NCBI GenBank assembly: GCA_947579605.1
Contig: OX388325.1
Coordinates: 7,125,572 to 7,189,571, forward strand
DNA: 64,000 nucleotides
Source: Athripsodes cinereus
Taxonomy: Eukaryota; Arthropoda; Insecta; Trichoptera; Leptoceridae
Reading direction: 5' to 3'
The notes beneath the pieces are model-generated. The model saw only the letters and a program-made list of their open reading frames with translations. It was not told where the DNA came from and searched no databases. The position numbers and the translations under genes are program-made. Below are positions 42,893-52,826 of this stretch, piece by piece. The stretch's first letter is position 1. Every line of letters starts with the position of its first letter.

Positions 42893-43045
42893 TCTACTAA
42901 TATAAATTATTATTGATCACGAAAGAGGCGTCTTTCTACTTATCAGGTAATTATCAATCCGATTTTAAAAGATTGATAATTACCTGATAAGTGGAAAGAC
43001 GTCTCTCTCGAGATCAATAATTTATAGTAGAAAGAAACACTAATT
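42893..43045. mobile_element. MITE-G, long hairpin
   Basis: Nearly palindromic over 150 bp: GTGTTCTTTCTACTAATA ... TTTCTACTTATCAGGTAATT / its reverse complement, with a centre at CCGATTTTAAAAGATTG. Related hairpins: 56690-56860 and a half copy at 21285-21358. Confidence 0.85.
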
Positions 43046-43149
43046 GTTTCAATTACATAATTATGGAATTCTACAAAGTGTGCACCGACACAATTAATAC
43101 GATATTTCCCCATCATTTAGAAAAATCAGATTAGATTAGATGTAAGGAT

Positions 43150-43350
43150 TAGGTTAGATGGAAGAAATCCCCATATAGTGATAATCTCGCCACTGCACAT
43201 TATCACATTTTTTCTTGTGTACCTATACTGCTTTGTTTATTTTGTTATATGAATGAAGAAGAATAAAATAAATAAATAAAAATTGTTTTAGTTTTAGTGA
43301 TGAAGATATCGCGCCTTTGCTTGTCTGTAATCAATGTACCTACAGTAACG
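43150..43350 (+). repeat. Two adjacent tail T ends
   Basis: First: GGTTAGATGGAAGAAATCCC ... TGATAATCTCGCCACTGC with tail AATAAAATAAATAAATAA. Second, shorter: GATGAAGATATCGCGCCTTT with an AATGAATAAATAAATG tail. Confidence 0.65.
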
Positions 43351-43351
43351 A

Positions 43352-43495
43352 ATGAATGAATAAATAAATGTCAATATCGGATATTTACCCTTTAAATTTC
43401 GAATGAATAAATAAATAAATGTCAATATCGGATATTTACCCTTTAAATTTCGAATGAATAAATAAATAAATGTCAATATCGGATATTTACAAATT
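43352..43495. repeat. Tandem repeat of 54 bp, about 2.6 copies
   Basis: AATAAATAAATGTCAATATC ... TTACCCTTTAAATTTCG repeats at 54-bp intervals and is almost identical between copies, so the expansion is recent. A 60-codon minus frame across it is a by-product. Confidence 0.85.
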
Positions 43496-43567
43496 TCTAC
43501 CCCCCCCCTGTCGCCAAATTTTTGAACAATACCGGATATTTTTCATACCCGAGTATTTTTATTTATT

Positions 43568-43750
43568 TAAAAATAAAGATATATCTGGGTTTTTGGTGTA
43601 AACCCAAATACAACATTATACACCTTTCACAGTTAAGCTACTAAAAGCTTGTGTCGTGAAAGGGGAGTTTGCCGGCACCTGGTATCGAACCACGGACCCC
43701 TTGTTCAAGAGGCCGAGACTCTACTTCCAGGCTACCGACAAACTCATACC
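43568..43750 (-). mobile_element. Second tRNA-like SINE family, copy 1
   Basis: Minus strand: TCGGTAGCCTGGAAGTAGAG (A-box-like), GGTTCGATACCAGG (B-box-like), then TTTCACGACACAAGC and a TTTACACC..CCCAGATATAT 3' part. Collinear with 60027-60200 over its whole length. Confidence 0.7.
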
Positions 43751-44116
43751 TACCAGTACCATAAAGTATTTTAATGATTTTTTGCAAGCTATACAAAATT
43801 AAAAACATGATGTCGAGAATTATATAAACTGTGTTTCTTTGCAGATCGCATTGGCATTTAGGACTAAAATAAAAACGTTATAAAAATATAAAATTGGTAC
43901 TTATAGTACTGAATTTGACCATAAAACGGCATCTCCCAATATGGAGTTAAGATCATATGCTCCAAATATGGTAACTTGTATACCTTGCGCACGCACATAT
44001 AGTGATGTACTATGTAATTATAAGTATATTGTATATAAAATAAACTGCGAACTGCAAGATGCAACCCAATTGTTGTTACAGCGAAAAGTGCAACGTAATG
44101 ACGTCATGACTTTAAA

Positions 44117-44580
44117 GCAGTACAGTCGATTCCGCTTAGTTGGGACCAGGGATGTTGCGGATGTCGATTTTTACACATCCGCGGATGTGAATGCGGATGC
44201 GGATTTTTGAAGGCTCACATCCGCGAATGCGGATGCGGATGTTCAAGATGTTATAGAAAAAATTAGGAACTATCTTAGTTGGTAGGCCCCACTGTCAAAT
44301 ATGTGACGAAATTGTTGCTACAATAATATGATGGTTTTTTTGGTGAAATTTTTTGTTATTTGCAAAAACCGGCAAAAAAAAATAAGAAAATAAAATAAAA
44401 CCGGCAAAAATAAAAACGCTTCGGATCTTGTCACCAATTTTTTCGTTCCCATTGGTTAATGTCAAGTTCGAACGGCACGCGCCATTCGCCGGTCCCGCCC
44501 CATTTCTTTCTTGTCGCAAATTATCTTACATCCGCATCCGCGTGAACATCCGCATCGATTATTGCGAAAAAAATTGCAGG
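44117..44580. mobile_element. hAT-like element inserted in a MITE end
   Basis: TACAGTCGATTCCGCTTAGT (44122-44141) is one end of the MITE family of 241-716. It is cut by CAGGGATGTTGCGGATGTCG, the left end of another element with many GCGGATGTGGATGCGG-like units; similar units (CATCCGCATCCGCGTG) return near 44527-44560. The right terminus is not intact. Confidence 0.6.
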
Positions 44581-44802
44581 TACATGGAAAAAAGTGTTAA
44601 TAACCTCTGATTTGGGCCTTAATCAGACCCACAATTTTTTGGATCAATCAGGTTGGCTGCGAAGTGTACTGGGCGAAAGGTTATAATACCGCTAAGAAAA
44701 ATTATGGAGAGAAATTTCTCATCCATCAGAGGGTCCATCCATCTCGAGAACGAGAAATTTCTCCGAGAATTTTCTTTTCTCACATCACTAATTACCAACA
44801 TA
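44581..44802. mobile_element. hAT MITE fragment (GAGAAATTTCTC family)
   Basis: The right end, CGAGAATTTTCTTTTCTC then ACATCACTA, matches the end of the complete 115-bp element at 46121-46235. The left end is not recognisable. Confidence 0.5.
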
Positions 44803-44850
44803 CAGAGAGCGAGTTTATCGCAAAGGCGCGATATCCTCCAACTAACCCAA
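44803..44850 (-). repeat. Tail T fragment
   Basis: GAGCGAGTTTATCGCAAAGG then CGCGATATCCTCCAACTAAC, a 45-bp piece without the A-rich tail. Confidence 0.6.
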
Positions 44851-44941
44851 ATTTAATAAATTTATAGTTTATCAGCGTTTAAAGTCAAAACATGACCTAA
44901 CCAGAGCATCGTATTGTTTCTTAAAGCAAAAGAAAACTCAC

Positions 44942-45085
44942 CTGCCGATGTACGGGAACTCTTTGTCCCATAACGGCCTCGAGGAGATCCCGTAAGAGGT
45001 CGCCATCCCGACATTCGCTAAGGGCGCGCACCCTTTTAGCGCTTCTCCCCCTTTCCAAATAATGATTGGCCCAGTCTGTGTAGAT
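44942..45085 (-). CDS. sick: Neuron navigator / sickie: first exon of the CH domain
   Basis: Encodes 48 residues beginning IYTDWANHYLERGRS and ending EAVMGQRVPVHRQ. Navigator proteins carry an N-terminal calponin-homology domain and act on the cytoskeleton at growing neurites; in Drosophila the homolog is sickie (established knowledge). The IYTDWANHYL start, then a basic RVRALS helix and CRDGDLLRDLLEAV, is the signature of the NAV CH domain, recalled from the family and not searched. Splice signals are clear: minus-strand TTTATTTCAG acceptor at 45086 and CAG|GTGAG donor at 44941. Length is a multiple of three and both ends are phase 0. The base composition is distinctly GC-richer than the surroundings. 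It is the first shared exon after the two upstream exons at 46286-46360 and 60563-61408. The remaining half of the CH domain was not found in the window. Confidence 0.85.
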
Positions 45086-45553
45086 CTGAAATAAAAATAC
45101 AATATTTGTAAAAACAATACTTTAAACAACAACAAAAAAACTTAATTTTATCGACAAAGGTTTTCGGCAGAACTTTATTAGGTAGGTATAAAAGGTTCTT
45201 GTAGGAAATTAAAATCAGAGTAGAACGAAATACTTATGACTGTAATTTTATTAATTTTTAAACTATTTTCAGCAGCTTTTTGTGTATTTCTTTCAATAGA
45301 AATAACAGCTGGAACAATGGGTAATGCAATAAATCAATTAGCGATTTATATCGCCAACTATATAATGTCTAAAATTTGAATAAATAAACAACACAATATT
45401 GAAAAATAATTGAAGAAGAGCAAGGGAAGGAAGGGAGAAAAAAACACAGTTTAGTTAAATGTAGAATGTTTCAGAACATAGTAATTTATTATATAGATAG
45501 GTAAACATATAATGTACTGCAGTTACGACAAAAAAAGATATTCCGTTTTCTAT

Positions 45554-45690
45554 GTCAGGGGAATGGAAAATTTAAAGCAAAATATTCTTTACATTTCCCT
45601 GAAGAAGAATGGAAATGTCAGGAGAATGGAAAATTTAAAGCAAAAAATGCTTTACATTTCCCTGAAGAAGAAAGCAGAAACTCTTGAAAG
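45554..45690. repeat. 63-bp tandem duplication
   Basis: Two nearly identical copies, each with GAATGGAAAATTTAAAGC and TTTACATTTCCCTGAAGAAG. Because 63 is a multiple of three, a 66-codon frame spans both; no domain. Confidence 0.85.
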
Positions 45691-46120
45691 CTGGCTAGCA
45701 AAAAAGTCATAATGAAATTACTAAATATCAGAAATATCATAATATGCTTCATCTTAATGTTTTAAAACTTCGGGATTAACAACTTTGCCGTTCGCCAAAA
45801 AGGTTCTTGAATTGAATGTTTTATTTTAATGACAAACAGGGGAAGATCTAACATACAACAGTTAGAGTAGGTATTTAGTCCACTGTTTACTCCACAACAA
45901 AGTTTCCATGAACTTGGAAAACAATTCATAAATCATAAATACAACGGTGCACAGAAGTATTCCAAAATAAAATAAACGTGAAAAACGGTGAGTTAGTGCA
46001 TACTATTGCCATCTATGATAGAATATAGGAAGCACTGATGTATATCAGTGCACTGCCATCTATGAATAAGTAGAGAAAACTATTAAGTAAACGAATTCAA
46101 TTTTCACAGTAACACAGATG

Positions 46121-46235
46121 TAGTGTTGTGGAATTCTCAAGAAATAATTTTTCGAGAAATTTACCGAGAAAATTCTCGGTAAATTTCTCGCCCTCGAGAA
46201 ATTTCTTTGGAGAATTTTCTCTTCTCACATCACTA
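46121..46235. mobile_element. 115-bp hAT MITE with perfect 8-bp target duplication
   Basis: Octamers CACAGATG at 46113-46120 and 46236-46243. Ends TAGTGTTGTGGAATTCTC and, reversed, TAGTGATGTGAGAAGAGAA. The interior is a run of GAGAAATTTCTC-like palindromes. It lies in the short navigator intron 43 bp downstream of the alternative first exon's donor. Confidence 0.9.
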
Positions 46236-46285
46236 CACAGATGCGATTTGAATTGCATTTTTATATTTATATATATAAAATATAC

Positions 46286-46360
46286 CTGGATGATGTTGGT
46301 TGAATGTGTCCCGTCATCTTGGAACGATCTTCTCTGTGGTCGCAAACATGTTGGTATCAT
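46286..46360 (-). CDS. sick: Candidate alternative first coding exon of the navigator gene
   Basis: A 25-codon segment MIPTCLRPQRRSFQDDGTHS..., ending TNIIQ, followed by the donor CAG|GTATAT. It ends in phase 0, as the CH exon 1.2 kb downstream requires, giving ...NIIQ|IYTDWANHYL. The long upstream exon ends in the same way (...TTIQ|). Four codons upstream of the ATG, in the same frame, is TGA, so it cannot be an internal cassette exon without stopping translation; it can only be a first coding exon. The ATG has A at -3. The composition is GC-richer than the flanks. Alternative promoters are known for vertebrate NAV genes; for this gene it is inference. A chance open frame with a chance donor remains possible. 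Confidence 0.55.
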
Positions 46361-46625
46361 TTTATGCCATCATCTCGATTAAAAAAAACAAAGATTTATT
46401 TTTTAGCATTATTATTATTTCTTATTGAAACACGATGTTTGCAATTCAAATTTGTTAATTTTTAATAGATTTTTGTTTTATTTTATTATTTTATTAATAT
46501 TCTAGGGCACAAACAGTCATTTAAATTAATAAATAGAAAACACATATGTAAAATAAACTGTAAAATAACCGAGATCCTATAGATTACCGACTAACAATAA
46601 AATAAATAAATAATTTATAATAGGA

Positions 46626-46742
46626 GATCTTTTCCATGCATTGGACTGCTAAGTTTTTGTATTATCATGACTGATCATATGGAGACTTATCTGATTATAT
46701 AATGCTCAGAAGTGTAAATGGTAATTCTGACATCGCGATTTA
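46626..46742 (-). repeat. Repeat E fragment
   Basis: The reverse complement matches 51575-51700 and 58055-58170 (ACACTTCTGAGCATTATA, AGATAAGTCTCCATATGATC, TTAGCAGTCCAATGC). Confidence 0.6.
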
Positions 46743-46744
46743 AA

Positions 46745-47205
46745 AAAACCTAATGTATTTTACACGGTTGAAGAAGGACGAAAGTGGAATAAATACAGGG
46801 GGGATCGATCGCTGAAAAGAATGGTTGGTAAAACTTTGCGCGATAGAGTGAAGAATGAGGATATTAGAAGAATGAGCGGATGCAAGAAGAATGTTGTGGA
46901 TAGAATGTGCGAGAATAAGCTACGGTGGTTTGGACATGTTGAACGAATTAACGAGGTAAGAATGACAAAGAGGATATACTTATCTGAAAGAGAGGGTGTG
47001 AGGAAGCGCAGGCGTCCGATAACCACGTGGCTTGATAACGTGGATCAAATTTTAAAGGAAGGGCGTGTATTGAGTATGAGGAATGACATGAGTGTATGAG
47101 AAATTGTACGAATGTAGAAGAAGCGAAAGAAGTATGTAAGGATAGATCTAAAGGTGATTCGTTCTCTCTGCCTACCCCACATGGGACATGGCGTGAGGTA
47201 TACCT
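46745..47205 (+). mobile_element. LINE-B 3' fragment
   Basis: Plus-strand coding: MVGKTLRDRVKNEDIRRMSG, NKLRWFGHVERI, RKRRRPITTWLDNVDQIL, interrupted by an indel near 47085; ends CTCTCTGCCTACCCCAC, GGCGTGAGGTATAC. Confidence 0.8.
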
Positions 47206-47534
47206 ACAATGGTTTTACATAGTATAAATGGATGGCGAAATATTATGTGCAATTGAAATTTTTAATTTGTTATTAGTAGATATGAAGTTTTATCTTTAGT
47301 TTCTTAAATACCGCTAAAATCTATTGGACTATGGTGCAATCATAAAACTGTCTACCATCAAGTGGAACACTTCGTAATGTGATTTCCAGATTCGTATTAT
47401 TTTTGGAACACACGTTTAAAATTTAAATTTAGAACGTGTGTCGCTAACGTTAACGGAAGCTGTAGAAACTAAACCGGAAATAGTTAAAAGTTGACATCTA
47501 TTACAATCGATTTTATATTTAATAAATAATGTAT
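47206..47534. other. Non-coding stretch
   Basis: No gene and no match to the recognised repeats. Probably unique intron sequence of the navigator gene. Confidence 0.35.
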
Positions 47535-47783
47535 TTGGAGAACATAAGCCAGGAGTTCCCGGTAAAGAAAAGGTGTACTACTACTTTTTGTCTTTTTTAG
47601 TGGCATGGAAATGGCGGGTGTTTGTAAAACCTCATAAGTAAGACAATTAGTATTTCAAATTCAGCGATGAAATATGCCATCAATCCCGTTGTATTATATC
47701 ATTATTAGAATGTATAGGGAATAACTTTCATGTTTATTGCATTCAGTTTGTCCGCTGGTTACCTCACGATATGCCGCTGTATA
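47535..47783 (+). mobile_element. Repeat A copy (tail interrupted by a hAT MITE)
   Basis: CAGGAGTTCCCGGTAAAGAA, TTTCAAATTCAGCGATGAA, TATGCCATCAATCCCG, GTTACCTCACGATATGCC, then TATACTATAGAC where the hAT MITE has inserted. Confidence 0.65.
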
Positions 47784-47791
47784 CTATAGAC

Positions 47792-48151
47792 CAGTGGTTC
47801 TTAACCTGGGTTCGATCGAACCCCAGGGGTTTGGTGAGTCAGTCTTGGGGGTTCGGTGAAAATCATTTTAAAAGCAAGATAGTTTTGCGAGTTGGAAAAA
47901 GAAAAAAATACTCCGATAATTCATTAATTAATATGTTTCGTGTTTTGATTAAACCATTAAAATTTAATGATTTGATCCTTGTTTTTTTATTTTTTTTTTC
48001 ATTTTGTACACTTATATATAAATATAGGTATACCTACCATGTTTTGAATTTGTAAAAATTTAATTTAATTTTTCAAATTAGGAGGGGTTCGGTGAATGCA
48101 TATGCTGTAGCTGGTGGGGTACGGTACCCCCAAAAAGGTTAAGAACCACTG
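47792..48151. mobile_element. 360-bp hAT MITE with perfect 8-bp target duplication
   Basis: Octamers CTATAGAC at 47784-47791 and 48152-48159. Ends CAGTGGTTCTTAACCTGGG and, reversed, CAGTGGTTCTTAACCTTTT, the classic hAT terminus style. The 94-codon frame at 47771-48055 is not a transposase. Confidence 0.95.
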
Positions 48152-48189
48152 CTATAGACAGAGAGATTGAAGATAATATTGGATGTTAA

Positions 48190-48911
48190 GGGGCCCCTTT
48201 AGCAAAAACGATAAAACATTCAATTTTTAACAAGTTTGGTACACTAACTCTCAAAACTTGTTGACCCTACGAACATTTTGATTTGATAAAATATGAAAAC
48301 AAATGTTAATTACCAATATCAAACTTTAACTTTAAAAATAAACTCGATTTTAGCTTCATAGTATTCGATTATAAAAAAGCATATTTCTAAAAATCAAATT
48401 CGGGGGTGTGTTTGGTACATAAATGCACGAGAACCCTACAAATTTTCATATATTTATTTTAATATTGAAAATATTTAGATAGTTATTACAATTATAGAAC
48501 AAAAAATTTCTATTTTTTTTTTGTTTTTTTCATGGATATTGACCGACTGAAAAAATATTTTTTTTGATAAAATTTCTCATATTTTGAAACCAAAAATCAC
48601 CACATGAACTCAATTTTTTGCATATTAAAAAAGTTTGTTAAAATCTATAGTATTTATATGCTTGATTGGATGAATAAAAAATATATATATTTTACAAATA
48701 ATTTGTATTTTGATATAACAAAGAGTACCTAAATAAATCTCGTAAGTCTGCGATTTATTTATTTTTTTAGTAAAAAACTAATATTGGTAATAAATATTTG
48801 ATTTTTTGTTTTATTAAATCAATATGTTCGCAAGGGTCAACAAGTTTTGGTAGTTTTTCTATCAAATTTGTTGAAAATAGAATATTTTACCGTTTTTGCT
48901 AAACGGGGCCC
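48190..48911. mobile_element. MITE-D, complete, TTAA target (piggyBac-like)
   Basis: TTAA at 48186-48189 and 48912-48915. Ends GGGGCCCCTTTAGCAAAAAC and, reversed, GGGCCCCGTTTAGCAAAAAC. Long imperfect inner arms (CAAAACTTGTTGACCCT ... ) fold back over about 150 bp. No transposase. TTAA suggests piggyBac mobilisation; inferred. Confidence 0.85.
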
Positions 48912-49374
48912 TTAAGAAGGATGAGCAAATATTTTGCACCAACGCACGCAGCAAAGATCCGCAATTTTACAGGAAAGACGACGATCCTGGCTGCATCATG
49001 TTTTGAGAATGTCCAATAATAGTTTTGAAAATATCCAAAGCCCAATAATAGTTTTGAGAATTAAAGGCGCGTATTCTTAAAACAAAACAAATAAAAAAAT
49101 TCTGTGAGGATAAAAAATAAAGTTATCAATTTCCTTGAATCCTTACTTTTATCATAAATATTTATTAGTTTACGTTTATATTCATTTCTACTTCTATGCA
49201 TTCTTTTTTCATTATTATTGTTATTTTTATATGTATGACAACCGAATGGGCTTTGATTAAAATAATTAATTTAATATTTGAACACTTATAAAGAGGACAT
49301 TGCATTGAGTATTTCTTTTCTTGTATAATATTTGGTTGTATTAGATATGTATGTTTTTTCTGTAGTGTTCTGTT

Positions 49375-49408
49375 GATTGAATAAATAAATAAATAAATAA
49401 ATAAAAGA
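49375..49408. repeat. (AAAT)n microsatellite
   Basis: About seven AAAT units, separating an AT-rich stretch (49100-49370) from the LINE-H fragment. Confidence 0.85.
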
Positions 49409-49645
49409 CATTTAATAGGATCAGAACAGGAGTAGGACGCACAAGGAAGAAACTTCAGAGATGGGGTTTGGCTGAGAGCACAGTGTGTGACTGTGGAGAG
49501 GAACAAAACACTGTACATCTCCTGACATGCCCAATGGCTTCCAGACAGTGTCACTGGGAGGAATTCGTGGAGCGAACTCGCCTGGGGGGAGCTGCAAGAG
49601 AGGTCGTGGCTTTCTGGGAGGGAATGGGAATATAGATATGGTTTT
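49409..49645 (+). mobile_element. LINE-H C-terminal fragment, best copy
   Basis: An open plus-strand frame reads RIRTGVGRTRKKLQRWGLAE, STVCDCGEEQNTVHLLTCPM and WEEFVERTRLGG ... VVAFWEGMGI then stop. The CDCG-x-HLLTCP knuckle is a common C-terminal zinc-binding feature of Jockey/R1-type reverse transcriptases. It is preceded at once by the AAAT repeat, so it is sharply 5'-truncated. Confidence 0.75.
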
Positions 49646-49689
49646 TAATGTTTTGTTATTTTTTCGTTTGCTGACCGACACGAAAAGAA

Positions 49690-49845
49690 AGAAATAGAGA
49701 TTTAACAACTTCGATTTGGCAGTGATGAAGTTATTGCTTCCCATCCTAAATGTCTCATATGATTTTGCTGGAGGAGAGCCTAGATACATGTCCGTACAAG
49801 CAGTTTGTCTACAGGTTATCCCACAAGTGGGAGATGATGATGACA
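49690..49845 (+). mobile_element. Repeat A copy
   Basis: ACTTCGATTTGGCAGTGATGA, CTTCCCATCCTAAATGTCTC, CAGTTTGTCTACAGGTTATC, CCACAAGTGGGAGATGATG. Diverged. Confidence 0.5.
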
Positions 49846-49931
49846 TATAAAATACATAAACACTCATACATTAACTAATAGGTATTTACCGATGTTACGC
49901 GTTACGTGCTTGGTTTTAATTTAATATTATT

Positions 49932-50399
49932 ACTAGAGATGCAACGAATACCTATTCGGTACTCTGTCTATTCGGAAGCATTTTTATTAGTCGGTCGAAT
50001 ACCGAATATTTAGTCTATTATTCAGTGTTCTGCCGAATAGTTTTAATGTAAAACTGGAAGGAATTAATGGCTTTTAGATTGTTGCTATTTCATTGTTAGC
50101 TGCAGATGTATAATTGTTAATCCTCAGATATCTAATTTATTAATTTAATTTGATATAGAGTGAAACAATACACTATTTTCATTCTTATTATGAATGCTGG
50201 AACACAAAAATTTCGAAATAATCTCCCGCGCTGTAAGTCTAGTACATATGTATGTCTATGATGTAGGTACCTACACGAATATGCGCGGTTGGGAGTACCG
50301 CACGCTCTCACCATTGTTTTGCCGAATATTCGGTTATTCGGCACATGATCTTGCATAATATTCGGTATTCGGCAAATATACTATTCGTTGCATCTCTAG
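49932..50399. mobile_element. hAT-like MITE (CTAGAGATGCAACGAATA ends)
   Basis: Inverted ends CTAGAGATGCAACGAATA, then ATTCGGTATTCGG motifs on both sides. The flanks do not show a clean octamer duplication. No transposase. Confidence 0.75.
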
Positions 50400-50594
50400 T
50401 TGTAATTATAATCTATGATGCGTGGTGTGCATTGTGACCGGGGTGTTTTTCGTACTCTGCTCGATGTGTATCTAAAGGTCTTGTAATGTTGTTAACATGA
50501 CTCGGGGAAAAGGCTTTCTAGGTGTCATGCCGATATAATAATATGTTTATTACACCTTTAAATAAAGAAATATCTACTGTATACATATGGACGA

Positions 50595-50695
50595 TTCACA
50601 TGTAAAGATAGATCTGTGTGGCGTTCCGTTCTCTCTGCCTACCCAACTTGGGATACGGCGTGAGGGTATAGTATAGTATAGTATAGTATAGTACG
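50595..50695 (+). mobile_element. LINE-B extreme 3' end with (TATAG)n tail
   Basis: AAGATAGATCTGTGTGGCG, CTCTCTGCCTACCCAACTTG, GGCGTGAGGGTATAG and four further TATAG units. Only about 80 bp of element. Confidence 0.85.
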
Positions 50696-50714
50696 ATTCA
50701 CATAATTAGAGCAT

Positions 50715-50835
50715 ATACAAAACAAATATATCGACTGAACAGTTCCACAACTCAACAAGTCGAAATGTCATACATTCCGAGAAATCGCCATGTTTCTAAT
50801 TTCGGTATATTTATATTACCTATGCTTTAAAAACA
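50715..50835 (-). repeat. Repeat K fragment
   Basis: Minus strand: CTTGTTGAGTTGTGGAACTG; on the other side TTTCGGTATATTTATATT, related to the K start. Confidence 0.5.
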
Positions 50836-51189
50836 CAACAAAAAGTGAAATATACTATATAATAATCACACTGTTAGAGGCAAAGTGATGTCTTTGTTCC
50901 ATTCAATAGTTAAACAATTCGGAATATTTATTTGTGGAATAGAAAATAGGTACAATTTTTTCGTTGACTAAATATTTAATATATAAAGGGAACCGTGTGT
51001 TTTTTATATAGTTATTTGTTTGTGGTATTGATAAGAGTGGAGTTGATTGCATCTATAACCAAATAAATTAAAAAAAAAAAACGAAAATTTCGTCTTATGA
51101 ACTGTAATAATTTGAGTTATGGATCTGTACAATACATTCAACACATATAAATGCAACACCCAAACCCAGAACAATTTGAAAAAGTTTGA

Positions 51190-51268
51190 CTTTGTCTCAA
51201 CCGGGAATCGAATTCAGGACTTTGCGACACACAAGCAGTAGCTTTACCTCCGCGATACACCGACCGGT
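51190..51268 (-). mobile_element. tRNA-derived SINE fragment
   Basis: Minus-strand A-box-like TATCGCGGAGGTAAAGC and B-box-like GAATTCGATTCCCGGTTG. Family of 745-822. Confidence 0.6.
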
Positions 51269-51574
51269 CAAAGTATTAGGTATTATCAGAGATGCCCTGG
51301 TGGTTCCGTTTACAAACATAATGCAACAATATTACATCTAACTGTAGTACTATGTATTGTGTATGTATATTAGTTCCAAAAATAAACACTGGTTCATCGT
51401 TCTCAATAGTGAAAACATAACGAACACAACATACACACACAATACTAAACATATACATAATGAAATCAGTACTTCTAATAATTATGATACTCATATAGTC
51501 AGTCTCTGACAAATAATAGGTTTGCTACTCCTTGCAACAATTTTTCAGCAGTGTTCTATAGTAAACGGCTGATA

Positions 51575-51810
51575 TTTTTTTATGCGGCGGCAGAATTGCC
51601 ATCCACACTTATCAACATTATAAAACCAGATAAGTCTCCATTATGATCAGTCATGGTCACACAAAAAACTTAACAGTCTAATGCCGGGAAAAATTCACCT
51701 ATCCAGATATACAGGATATCAAAGGATTAGGCTCAGAACGCGGGTTCAAAATACCAGCATTGTGCCTGAAATATCTGTGTTCAAAAACTTTTTTACAATA
51801 TTACAAGTGA
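51575..51810 (+). repeat. Repeat E copy
   Basis: About 90 percent identical by eye to 58055-58280: GCGGCGGCAGAATTGCCATC, CCAGATAAGTCTCC, AGATATACAGGATATCAAAG and ATACCAGCATTGTGCCTGAA. No inverted ends or coding frame recognised. Confidence 0.75.
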
Positions 51811-51984
51811 TAGATTTTTGAATTTTAATGTACAAATTAACCGATAAATCTAACTTTTGTAAATTATTTATTAAAGATTTCGGAGTCACCCCTGTAGCTG
51901 ACATGACTAAAGGTATTATATAAACGGACCTAGAATGCCAAATATTTTTTATTTCTCCTGCTAGTTCTGTATATTTACATATTT

Positions 51985-52067
51985 TTTATTTATTATTATT
52001 ATTACTGACAATACGACGATTCTTACAAGGATCATTACAGCTAAAGGCTAATGCGATCCCAGAAGAT
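51985..52067 (-). mobile_element. LINE-P solo 3' end
   Basis: TTATTATTATTACTGACAAT, then the LINE-P 3' untranslated region (AAGGATCATTACAGCTAAAG, GCGATCCCAGAAGA). A minimal 5'-truncated insertion, or a duplication of the end of the neighbouring copy. Confidence 0.8.
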
Positions 52068-52640
52068 AACTTATTATTATTATTATTACTGACAAAGAGA
52101 CGATTCTTAATTCGCAAATTATCCAGACAGCAGCACAACTGCGATATACTTTCAATTTTCCTTATAAATTGTGCATACATCACGTTAAAGATATCAACTT
52201 CTCCAACCCAACCATTAAATATTTGAATAGCCTTTCCTACTGGGGAGTTTGCCAATATTTTTGTTCTACTTTGAGGCTGGTAAAAAAATTAGTGATACCG
52301 AGGACGACCATATGCATTAAAATTTTCCAGTATTATTGGATTAAATGTGATATCGTTGAGCAGCTTGAAAAAGTAACGAGCACATAATACATCTCGGCGA
52401 TGTTCGAAAGTATTATAACCAAGGCAACCCATTACGAATGAAGATGGAAACAGGTAGGGATAATTTCCATAAATATCTTCCAATATAGCGACCTTAAAAA
52501 TCTTCTTTGTACCTTTTCTACCATTAAAACATAATATGTGTCTTCCGATGGACACCAGATAATCGAACCTGACTCCAGAACACTCCGAACTAGTGAATCA
52601 TACAAAAGTTCATATTCGTATGTTCCTTGGAGCACCCGGC
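52068..52640 (-). pseudogene. LINE-P 5'-truncated copy
   Basis: Minus-strand match to 20420-21000 of LINE-P: SLVRSVLESGSIIWCPSEDT, VEKVQRRFLRSLYWKI, LFPSSFVMGCLGYNTFEHRR, ILANSPVGKAIQIFNG ... QFIRKIES. It carries frameshifts (for example near 52540) and a deletion in the 3' region. The AAT tail is at 52069-52085. Confidence 0.85.
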
Positions 52641-52826
52641 AAGGAATTGTTCTCCCACTCTTTTCAGTGAGTTTTCGTATAAGTACAAACTAATGCGTCA
52701 CGGTTCATTGGAAAAAATCTGATTCAGATTGTTTCAACTGAATTTCAGATCATTGGCTAAAATGAAGTACTTCTGAGAATTCATTAGCAGTGGCAGTACA
52801 CATTTTGGCTTACAGGATTCCTATAT

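Larger units (their letters stand above)
45086..46285 (-). other. Short intron between the alternative first exon and the CH exon
   Basis: 1.2 kb, AT-rich. It contains a 63-bp tandem duplication (45554-45680, GTCAGGGGAATGG / GTCAGGAGAATGG) and the hAT MITE at 46121-46235. For the longer isoform this is the last part of a 15.5-kb intron (45086-60562). No other coding sequence seen. Confidence 0.6.

Noticed and set aside
43294..43500. CRISPR-like array
   Set aside because: The 54-bp repeats are contiguous with no unique spacers, and the genome is eukaryotic.
43660..43745. Possible functional tRNA gene
   Set aside because: The A- and B-box-like elements are present but there is no cloverleaf with an acceptor stem, and the same unit recurs at 60115-60200 with SINE flanks.
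49421..49867. 148-codon minus-strand frame
   Set aside because: It is antisense to the LINE-H C-terminal fragment and repeat A.
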